The translations under genes were made by a program, and so were the position numbers. Below, piece by piece: positions 55,151 through 64,000 of a stretch of DNA of 64,000 nucleotides. The first letter of the stretch is position 1, and each line of letters opens with the position of its first letter. Source of the DNA: Petaurus breviceps papuanus (taxonomy: Eukaryota; Chordata; Mammalia; Diprotodontia; Petauridae); NCBI GenBank assembly GCA_028583685.1, contig JAMXIF010001195.1, positions 14,385,740-14,449,739 on the forward strand, read 5' to 3'. The notes below the pieces were generated by a model. It was not told the origin of the DNA. It did no database searches and saw only the letters and a list, made by a program, of their open reading frames with translations.

Positions 55151-56572
55151 ACCATAAGTGTTATCTTTGAGAGTAAAGTTCTAAGTATTTGATTTCCATG
55201 TTGATAGTGGAGGGGATTTTTGTACTGAAAGTTCTTCTAGGGTTTGAGGACCATCAGGTTTTTTAGATGATTGAGATTGTAAACTCAGTAGGTGGAAACT
55301 AGGTTGAATTGTACATTCTCAAAACAGTTGAGTAAAGACACTGTAAAATTTTCATATTTCTGTCTGTATTTTGTTGAAGGGGGTTGGAAAGGGTAATAGG
55401 GAGAACACACCATACTATTTGCTGAGGCTATTAACAATCTCAGAATGTTCCTGGTACGGATTGAAAGTAGACAGGAATGGCAGAATGGGACAAGGCATAA
55501 TAATAAGTCTACAAATTAGGTCACATGCCTTAGCCTTTGGCCACCTTCTGGTATGAGTGTTGGGATCCATTCACTTGCCTTAGTATACAGTTCTCACTAC
55601 ACCAAATCAGGTGAGGAAATTTCAAGTAAGAAACCAGAGACAAGAGGCCAATGGTAGGAGGAAGGGATAAAAAGACTCAAATTATCTTGAGATAAATTTT
55701 CAAGAGGGCTTATGTGAATAAAGCCTAAGAGGTAGGAGCTGAATTCTAAAGCCAATCCAGCTCCTAGACTGCTTCCCAAACAAGGGTCAGGTACAGAAAC
55801 TCTTTACATATGAAATCAAACAGGGGCATTCATTTCAATAAAATGATGGAATTTTGGAATATGTGCTTTTTCAAGTCAGGAGCTATCCCTGCTGTTATTG
55901 TCAACAGTGGTCATTCAGCAGACATTGCTATACAATATGATATGTGGATAAAAAGAATAGTTGTTTCTTGTTAGGGAAATTTTTTAAAAAATGATAGGGA
56001 AAATGACCTAAAGATCTCTTTCAGGTTGTTTTTCAACTGTACACGTGACCGTCAACAAATCGCCTGGGTTTTAAGTTACCCTACAAGAACCGGAGTAAGA
56101 ATGAGAAAATTGAATCTGTATGGACCTTCTACCCCCTGCCCATTTTTTTTTTCCATTCTATCATTCTGGGAATAGTAACAGAAGAAAATACCAGTGATAC
56201 TGTCGTCCCCACCCTTTCTCCCTACCTCCTTGGTTTTTGGATATGTAATCAGTCATGACCTGTTATAACAATTAGTCCATTCTAAAGCTTCTGGTCCCTT
56301 AGGCCCCAGTGACTCTGGACTGAGTTGTTTTAGGGTGTTTATACTAAATAGAAGGTTAAGAGTACAATCACAATAGCTCATAGGCCCCAGGTAGGGAAAT
56401 TACTAATGTGTAGATGGAGATTTGTATTTGGATTTACTTATTTATCTTTAGGTAACACCTCACCTCTTCATGGTTGAACCAAAATTCAAGTTATCAGAAA
56501 TGTTCAGGAAAAGAAATGAGCAGGCTGTTAGAGTTTCTGCTAATAGAGAGGCATCAGAAGGGGAATTGGAGA
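55151..56572. other. No recognised feature
   Basis: 1.4 kb downstream of CRLF2 without recognisable repeat or gene. Confidence 0.5.
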
Positions 56573-56589
56573 AAGAGCAGACCTTTTTT

Positions 56590-56753
56590 AATTTTTTATT
56601 TTTTATAAAGCAATCGGGGTTAAGTAACTTGCTCAAGGTTACACGGCCAGGTGTTTCTGGGTGGGTGCTAAGTGTCTGAGCCCGGATTCGATCCCCAGGT
56701 CATCTCGACCCTGGAGCCAGTGCTCTTACTCGCTGTGCTACCTGGCTGCCCCT
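56590..56753 (-). repeat. Divergent young SINE subfamily, antisense, copy 2
   Basis: Same distinct body as the 47,125 copy ('gtgtctgagcccggattcgatccccagg', 'ctcttactcgctgtgctacctggctgcccc'). Perfect 17-bp target duplication AAGAGCAGACCTTTTTT at 56573-56589 and 56754-56770. Confidence 0.92.
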
Positions 56754-56770
56754 AAGAGCAGACCTTTTTT

Positions 56771-57360
56771 GAAAGTTCCTTTATTCCTTAAAGATGTACA
56801 CTACTGGTTGGTTCCAGTGTGAGTCTTCTGTTTTGAGGTGCCTTTAGATGGATGACTTAATCTCTCCCTTCTCTAGCTCAGCTCAGTCTTACTTTTTCTT
56901 TTCCCTTTTGCTTGTTGCCAGTCTTGGCTCTTAAAAGTTCCCACTCCTTCCTATCTGCTACCAGACATTTGAATATTTACCTTCCAAAACTGGTTTGATA
57001 TTTTGTATTAAACCCAAAGTACACACCCTTTGTCTTATCAACTAGTCTTATCTAACAATCCAAATACGTTTCCTGTATGATCTCATATCACTTCACCTAG
57101 TTGCTTTCAAGGATTTCTAAACTGATTAAGACCCACATTTATTCTTCTCTCTGTCATTCATTTCTCATGGATTGGACTTCTTATTTAATGCTGTTGTCAG
57201 ATACCTTTGAACAGTTCTTGCTCAACATTAAATGAACATATTTTAAGATTAGGCACATCTCCAAGATGCCAGTATTATCATCATTCGGATCAATATGTAT
57301 TTTATATTCTCTACCTGATTTTCAAGGGTTTTAAAAATTAAACTTATTGGATATGCTTCC
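56771..57360. other. No recognised feature
   Basis: Unassigned AT-rich sequence. Confidence 0.5.
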
Positions 57361-57361
57361 T

Positions 57362-57608
57362 AGGAAAATTAGGTGGTACAGAGAATAGAGTGCTGAGCCT
57401 GGAGGCAGGAAGACCTGAGTTTAAGTCTGGTCTCAGATACTTACTAGCTGTATGACCCTGGATAAGTCACTTTGCCCTGTTTGCCTCTCTTTCCTCATCT
57501 GTTATGAGTTGGAGAAGGAACTGGAGAAGGAATTGGATAATCACTCTAACATCTTTGCAAAGAAAATCCCAAAGGCATCATAAAGAGTCAGACTCTCCTA
57601 AACACAAC
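57362..57608 (+). repeat. MAR1-type SINE
   Basis: 'ttaggtggtacagagaatagagtgctgagcctgg' through 'gcaaagaaaatcccaaaggcatc'. A short internal duplication of GGAGAAGGAA-type units. An L2 scrap follows at 57,718-57,785. Confidence 0.85.
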
Positions 57609-57789
57609 AAAGCTATTCTTCCTAGAATCATTGGAGAATGGGCAATCATATAGTCACCTCACCTGCAGGTGAACAAAATCTTTCCAGTTGGATGACAAAT
57701 TCTTTTTTCAGACTGTTAGATGTTTGAGGGCAGAGGTCATGTCTTAGTTTTGTATTGTTCCCAGCACAGTACATTGAACAACAGAAGTT

Positions 57790-58993
57790 TTAAAAAATAT
57801 TTTTTTTAGATTAATACATTTATAGTCAGTGCCTTCATAATGCTGGCATAGGGGAAGGGCACTAATACTCATTATAATAAATCTGTATTTAATTAGCCTC
57901 AAAATGCATTCCACTGTTTTCAGAGGAGATAATTTGGCTGGCGTTCTAGTTAATCTATGTAAAACGAGCAGCATTAAAATAAGGTTCTATCTCATTTGTC
58001 CTGAAGTCCTCTGATACAGCGTCATCATGTGCAAGTGACCCTTGGCTCTTGCAGGCTCTGGTTCTCAAGCAGGGCATGAGGTTGGCAGAAGAGGCTCCCA
58101 AACTGGAAAGGCCTTGGATACAAACCTTGTGAGGGATTTTGTGTTTTTCATTTGAGGACAAGCCTAGCTAAATATAGAAAGGCTACCATTCTAACATGGT
58201 GCTCAGCATTGTCAAAACGCTCAATGCCCTTCAGGCCATTTTCTCTTGGAAAGAAACACACATCGAAATCACATTTTTTCCATAACCCACCTGAACGAAT
58301 AACATAAATCACTTAGGCCAGCTTCCCACCAGGCCTCTGGCTACTTCCTCATGCTTCTAAATACTTCCCAATCAAAGTGCGATCTCTGCAGAGAGAATAT
58401 TGAAGCCCTTCAAGTTTCTCATTTGCTGATGATATCTGTTATTCCACTATCCTCTGCTAGAAGTTTTGGAACTGTCCTGAAATTTTTGTTGGACATCTCA
58501 GTGGGTTGAGGAGTACTGGAGACCCCTCCAATCATCCCTTGTTTTCTCCTATCTTAGAGTTTTTGCACCTGACTAAATTCAAAGTTGCTATCCACTTAGT
58601 TTTCATCCTTGCCTCCAGAAGTTAAGATCTCTTTACCTTTCTCAGGGTGGAAAGGATGTTCTTCGGCTGTTTCTCCCCACTGGATCTTGTCTTACTAAAG
58701 TGCTAAGACTCTACCCTTAGGTAACTTTGAGAGTGAGCTCCTCTTGCTGTGATGCCCCTTGTTCAGGGGAGCTATTGAAAAAAAGCTACTCCAGCTTTCA
58801 AGGTACTCTGTGGATCCAAATCCACTCAAAACCATAATGACTCGGTGCCATACCAATGTGTTTACTTTTACTAACCAACACAATAAGGCCAAAGCAAAGG
58901 CATAGAAGGCAAAGTAGCAGCAGAACATTTTCCTTATAAACTCTGGGCACATTCTCCAGGAAATTCAAAAGGCATCAGTAAGAAAAATGGATA
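57790..58993. other. Uncharacterised region
   Basis: 1.2 kb without a family that I recognise. A minus-strand open frame at 58,695-58,952 shows no known domain. Flanks a WSINE1 insertion and continues to about 59,710. Confidence 0.45.
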
Positions 58994-59152
58994 GGGGCAG
59001 CTAGGTGGTACAGTGAATAGAACACCAGTCCCGGAGTGAGGAGGATTTGAGTTCAAATTCAACTTCAGACACTTGACACTTACCAGTTGTGTGACGTTGG
59101 GCAAGTCACTTAACCCCAGCTTCCTTGCCTTTTCCCTTCCAAAAAAAAACCC
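58994..59152 (+). repeat. WSINE1-type SINE
   Basis: 'ggggcagctaggtggtacagtgaatagaacaccag' through 'ccccagcttccttgcc' and an A-run. Target duplication not clear. Confidence 0.9.
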
Positions 59153-59710
59153 GAATAGGCATAGGAATCATATTATGTACCACACATTTAAGGAACACAG
59201 GTGATTAAAATACAAATTTATAAGAACATACATTATAGAACAAGTATATCCAATGTGCAACCATGGAGATCTTCATGCAGAGGAAATTTATGTATCCAGG
59301 GATCATCTGCAGAGGAAAACTGCCTCCCAGCTTATATGGATGATCTTCTGGTGTGGTCATTGCATTGCTCCCTGCGGGGTATTGATGCTTGTTGAGCCTG
59401 GTTCACATAGAGTATCTGGGGCTTCCTGCTCCCTGTTTTCTTCTAGGTACAACAGTATATTGTGCGTGTTGATTCCCGCGTCTCTCTGCTGCCACCTACT
59501 GATCTTTAGCTAGCATCTTTGGCTATCTCTCTTGAAAAGACCTTCCTCCGAGTTAACCCTAAGGATCCCTATTCCAACTCACAGTCTCACAGATTAGTCT
59601 TGGATCCCTGCTTCAAATTCAATATATTATCTCCAAGCAGTCTATTACAAGGCATACTATCCAATGGCTCCATCTAGTGTCTTTCTGCTCAAGGCAAATT
59701 TTGGAGCAAA
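59153..59710. other. Uncharacterised region, continued
   Basis: Unassigned. Richer in CpG and C+T than its surroundings around 59,370-59,500. Confidence 0.45.
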
Positions 59711-61115
59711 ATACCTCCTGCCCCCAAGAAGCTTATATTCTTATAAGGGAGACAACATGTAAATAATAAGTATGCACAAGATGAATATGGAAAGCAGTCT
59801 GAGAACAGAAGGTGCTGGGATGTGGGAAGGGACCAGAAAAGGCCTCCTGTAGAAGGTGAGATGCGAGTTGGGTCTTAAAGGAAGCCAGGAAAATTCTAAA
59901 GTGAAGATGGGGAGCCAGGGCATTCTGGACATGTGGAGTAGGCAGTACAAAGGTTAGGAAATGGAACAGCCATCATGCCGCCATAGCTGAATTGTTGAGT
60001 TAATGGAGGGGATTATGTGGAAGAAGATTGGAAAGGCAGAAAGAGACCTTCTTTTTATGAAGGGCTTTAAATGCCAAACAGCAGTTTGTATTCAATCCTG
60101 GAGGTATTTCACTGAGCCTGAACAAAGGTTGTAGCCATGTCAGTGGAGAGATGTTGTGAAAGTGGAAATGACAGAATTTGGCAATGGATTGGATAAGTAG
60201 CGAGAGTGAGTGTGAGGTATAAAAGCTGATGCTGAAATTGTAGGCATGGGTGATTGGGAGGATGGTGGAACCCTTAACAGTGATAGAAAATTCAGAAGAA
60301 GGGAGCATTTGTGAGGAAAGATAATGAATTCTCTTTTGGGCATGTTGAATTTGAACTGGCTACATTATAATCAGTTCAAGATATCACAAAAGCAGTCAGC
60401 AATCTGCAAATGAAGCCCAGGAGACAGACTAGGGCTTGATACATAGGTATGGCAATCATCCATAGAGAAATGATCATTGAAGCAGTGGTGGCTGATGAGA
60501 TCCCCAAATGAGATAATAGAGAGAAAAAAGGGAAGGGGATCTAGGACAGAGCCCTAGAAGTTGTGACATGAATTTAGAGCAAGAAAAAGAGAAGTCATGC
60601 ATATAGGAAGAAAATGAAGAGATCCAAATTGCAAAAAAAGAGAAGAGATAATATCAAGTAAAAGAAAGTGAAGGACAGTGTCAAGTGCTTGTCAAGAAGG
60701 TCAAGAAGGATAAGAACTGAGAAAAGGTCAGATTTAACAATTAAGTGATCATGGGTAACTTTGGAGAGAGCAATTTCAACCAATGATGAGGATGGAAATC
60801 AGATTTCAGAAGGCTTAGAATTGTGTGAGAGGAGAGGAAGTCAAGGCACTGAGTGTAGAGAACTTTCTCAACAAGTTTAGTGATGAAAGGTAGGATAATG
60901 CCTAGAGGTAATGGCAAGATTGAACAAGTGTTTTTCTTTTAAGGATGGGGAAAACATGGGGATTTTTATAGGCATCAGAGAAAGAGCCAGTAGTTAGAGA
61001 TTTAAGATAAGTGAGAGAATGGGAATGAGAATAGGGAAAATATGCTGGAATAGATGGTAAGAAATAGAATCCATCATCTTCACTGCATGTGAGACTGGGC
61101 ACTTACCATTCTATA
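59711..61115 (-). repeat. L2-clade LINE with reverse-transcriptase remnants, antisense
   Basis: On the minus strand, broken frames give in order: LTTGSFSDAYKNPHVFPILK (61.0 kb), VEIALSKVTHDHLIVKSDLF then SVLILLDLLDKH (60.7 kb, the LDLSAAFDTVDH area), FSITVKGSTILPITHAYN (60.3 kb), HNIS, and FKALHKK (60.06 kb), followed by a 3' UTR with 'ggcctcctgtagaaggtgag' antisense. Many stops and frame shifts, so inactive. One of the longer L2 copies in the window. Confidence 0.82.
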
Positions 61116-62159
61116 CATTCCTCTATGAGAAGAGATGGTGAAAGAGGAAGAGAGATTCTTGTTGTGGAGAAGTAGCATAGTGATGGTGGTCAAGGATAGC
61201 TGAATATACACTCTTTTTCTGTGTATGGTGGCTCTGATAGGGCTTTAACTATCACAGGAGGCTTCTGGGAAGAGTAGGCCCTGTGCGCTTCCTCTGAGGG
61301 TGCTTGGCGTGTTTGAGTTCAACTTGACCCTGGAGTTTGGGCACAGTGGGTACCATGCAGGAATTGCCTATAGTGACTCTGCCTACAGTATTTTTTTAGA
61401 AGCTACATTCTGGGTTGGAGGGAGTAGGAACATGACAAACAGAAAACTCTCTAGGACACACTACTCATTCCTTTAGTTGGCTTCTACTATAAAATTGGGA
61501 TAACACAGAGATAACTTATGAATACCACTTCAGAGAGTGTTTTTAAAGACCTACACTAATTTGAGCAAGAAATCAGAAGGAGACATTTCAACCACCTGCA
61601 GTGAGGAATAAAGCAATGGAGAGCTGTCATATCTCCTGTTTATTTATTCAAAGGTTGTCCTGTTCATCAAAGGAATTTTCTCCTCAGATGCTATGCTTGG
61701 CACCTAATTATATCCTATAGAAAGTCTGGTGTGGAATATGTAAGTCTATAGATTAATGAAACTGTAATTTTTCAAGTGACAAATAGCCAGGCAGTACATT
61801 TATCTATCATTAAAACATGCCTTGATATGAAAAGTTAATTAATTTAAACTTAATGGAGATGACATCAAGGAGGTTAGCCTAGGAAGAAGGAGTTGAATTG
61901 AAAGCCAGCAACGTCTTAAGCTTACTTCACAAACAAGGACCAGTAACGGGAGATTTGCTCATATTCAGTGATTTTTAGTTGTTCTCTGATTTCTTTTTTC
62001 ATCACTTCATATGAACTCTCATCCTGACCCAGAATTAATTGAATGATAGAACCAAAATATCAGCTCATGCCTCACATTCTGTGGAAGGTCTTTTGTGGCT
62101 TCCCCAGATACCAATGCCTTTGCCTCTGGGATTGTCTTCGGTCTTCCTTGTATATATAT
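61116..62159. other. No recognised feature
   Basis: Unassigned sequence about 1 kb long. Confidence 0.5.
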
Positions 62160-62447
62160 TGTGTTTGTTCTTTGTTCCTGAAGAGGACCATGACATCAGG
62201 GACATGGTGACATGACTTGCAGTTGACTTTGATTTGAGTGAAGGAGGGCTGTGCAAGGTCACCAGCCTCACTTTCTCCTCCAGAGTCATATGGTCATCAA
62301 CTATCTAGACCCAGATGGTTCTTCAGGAGAAAGTGAGGCTTGTGGCCTTGCACAGCCCCCCCCCCCCAAATCAAAGTCAATTGCAAGTCATGTCATCATC
62401 TCCATGATGTCATGGTCCTCTTCAAGAACGAAGGACAAACACAAACT
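62160..62447. repeat. Inverted pair of RTE-derived SINE 3' ends
   Basis: Left arm 62,160-62,282 (antisense) and right arm about 62,328-62,447 (sense) are near-perfect reverse complements ('gaagaggaccatgacatca' against 'tgatgtcatggtcctcttc', 'ggctgtgcaaggtcaccagcctcactttctcc' against its partner). The loop is about 45 bases. A run of 11 C lies in the right arm. Confidence 0.9.
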
Positions 62448-62814
62448 GTGAATTATCTGAGCTGCCTGGATGGGGACCCAGCTCGTTGGGTAACTCAGCT
62501 TGTCCTCTCCTCCCTCTCCCTCTCCTCTCCTCTCCAAAGGAAGGTAAATTTTGAAGGTTGAAAGCTGCCTAGTTAACTTGGGATTTACTGGCAAGATTTT
62601 TTTCTCAGAGACCAACCCATTTCACCCTGGAGCTCATAGATTGGACAACAAATAGATCCCTGCCCAAGCACCACTTAATGGCTATTTTGGGGGCCCTCCT
62701 GGCTTAGAGTCAAGGTAAATAGTAACTTTTTCTCTTTTGGTCAGCAACCCTGAGGGTCTTCCCCTCCCAGTTTGATTATTTTAATTAAAGGGGACATCCC
62801 TTGGCTCACTTCTT

Positions 62815-62975
62815 TTTTTTTTTTTTTTTGGAAGGGAAAAGGCAATTGGGGTTAAGTGACTTGCTCAAGGTCACACGGCTAGTAAGTGTGTCAAGCGTCT
62901 GAGGCCAGATTTGAATTCAGGTCCTCCTGACTCCAGGACCGGTGCTCTATTCACTGTGCCACCGAGCTGCCCCCC
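62815..62975 (-). repeat. WSINE1-type SINE, antisense
   Basis: Poly-T lead, 'ggcaattggggttaagtgacttgctcaagg' through 'gccaccgagctgcccc'. Flanks 62801-62814 and 62976-62989 match at 12 of 14 (TTGGCTCACTTCTT and TTGAATCACTTCTT). Confidence 0.92.
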
Positions 62976-62999
62976 TTGAATCACTTCTTAAAGAGGCCT

Positions 63000-63550
63000 A
63001 TTCACTGAATGGATGTTACCTCACTCAAAGTGAGAAACCGAAAAGGCCTCAGACAAAAAAGGCCAGGTCTCCCATATATGTTGTATGTTCATAGGGGATG
63101 AGAAGGGAAAGAATTCCAGGCATGAGGTCTATCCAGTAAAAATACCTAGAAGGGGCCAATTCAAGAAGGGTTCGGAAAACAGAATTTTTACATTTGAAAC
63201 TGAAAGTGGCAGGAAGATGGAGAAAGGGGTGACATAGTTAGACTTGCACTTTGATGGCAGAGTCCATGGACTGGATTGAGGAAAGATTTGAGACAGGGAG
63301 ATAACAAGAAGGCTGCTGCAATAATCCATATATAAGAAGATAGCAGTGTCAGAGGAGAGAAAGGAGTGGGTGTGGAGATGTTGTGAAAGTAGAATAGATA
63401 GGACTTGGCAGCAGATTACACATGTGGGGTGAGAGAGAGTGAGGGGTCCAGGATGTCTTTGAGGTTGTGAGCCTGAGTGAGTGGGAGAACAGGGCTGGCC
63501 TTGACAGTAATTGGAAGGTTTGGTGTCCCATCACCCTCGAGTCTTGCCAG
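63000..63550 (-). repeat. L2-clade LINE fragment, antisense
   Basis: Minus-strand frames show LDYCSSLL-like and 'acatctccacacccactcc' blocks of the L2 reverse transcriptase C-terminus ('gaggctgctgcaataatcca' in plus). A second copy close to the 59.7-61.1 kb one. Confidence 0.72.
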
Positions 63551-64000
63551 TGTTACCATGTAAATTCTAGAATGATGTCCCTAGAACATAACGAGTGTTA
63601 GACAAACACAGAAATGCACACATATTCTCACACACATAAATACACACATTTGTAGATAGATTATATAGAGAGATGATAGTTAGATACAGAGGTAGCAGAG
63701 AAGGTGGCATTGCATTTTCTCACTCTAATTTTGTTTAACTAATTGTATATTTTCCTGTGAATTAACTTTTCCTCTACTGTGACTTAGCTCCATTTTATTG
63801 GTGGAGAAACATTTTATTGTATTTTGTGGCCTAAAGATATATATATATATATATATATAACATGATGTTTCAAATGTGTTTGAATAAATTATTTTTAGAA
63901 AATTTTTGTTGCTGTTGTTGTGTAGGAATATAAAACTGCATATATATGCCTTAGGAAGGTTTTGAATGCTATGAATTAAAAATATATAAACTATAATTTT
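63551..64000. other. Window end: (TA)n run and unassigned sequence
   Basis: A (TA)n run at 63,838-63,859 and a diverged (CA)/(CACA) stretch at 63,605-63,650. Confidence 0.6.

Noticed and set aside
56590-56753. tRNA gene
   Set aside because: B-box-like and A-box-like blocks belong to a SINE with target duplication; no complete cloverleaf was apparent.
58695-58952. Possible minus-strand protein of 85 residues
   Set aside because: Partly hydrophobic frame without a known domain or supporting splice sites; not enough to call a gene.
1-64000. CRISPR arrays, bacterial operons, rRNA genes
   Set aside because: No spaced direct repeats, Shine-Dalgarno-led gene clusters or rRNA-like sequence were seen; the repeat content is mammalian.

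Overview
The window is mammalian nuclear DNA, most likely from a marsupial. The evidence is the repeat content: many copies of a short tRNA-derived SINE of the WSINE1 type (opening near GGGGCGGCTAGGTGG), longer MAR1-type SINEs, THER1/MIR-like SINEs, marsupial-style L1 3' ends, RTE-class LINE pieces and a hAT MITE. WSINE1-type copies with well-preserved target-site duplications point to an Australian lineage. This is from memory of the families, and the species is not resolved. Two runs of N (10 and 100 bases) mark assembly gaps. There is no sign of a bacterial or viral genome. The window holds one recognisable gene: CRLF2 (TSLP receptor chain, TSLPR), on the plus strand. It can be read as eight coding exons from 16,971 to 53,849. 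All splice phases agree, every intron is GT..AG, and the open frame encodes 370 residues (human CRLF2 has 371). The order is signal peptide exon, two fibronectin-III-like extracellular domains with a PSDWS motif, one transmembrane helix, a Box1 motif, and a cytoplasmic tail ending in a conserved tyrosine (MYVIL; human SYVAL). Layout by region. 1-16,700 is intergenic and repeat-rich, with a broken RTE LINE at 3.1-4.1 kb, a palindromic mariner-type MITE at 6.3-6.6 kb, L1 and L2 pieces, and many SINEs. 16,770-17,046 holds a candidate promoter (octamer, TATA-like box, ETS-like site), a 24-codon upstream ORF and exon 1. 17,047-32,696 is intron 1 (15.65 kb), containing an N gap inside a GA microsatellite and a pyrimidine pentamer tract close to exon 2. 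32,697-35,275 carries exons 2-4. 40,063-40,225 is exon 5, 46,526-46,640 exon 6, 51,385-51,469 exon 7 and 53,580-53,849 exon 8. Two old, related solo-type LTRs lie on either side of exon 6. 53,850-64,000 is 3' UTR and intergenic sequence, with two AATAAA signals, a young divergent SINE, an L2-clade LINE with recognisable reverse-transcriptase remnants, and an inverted pair of RTE-derived SINE ends. CRLF2 acts alone here. In other mammals its product pairs with IL7RA to bind TSLP and signals through JAK1/JAK2 and STAT5. In humans the gene is in PAR1 near CSF2RA and IL3RA, but no second gene is visible in this window.
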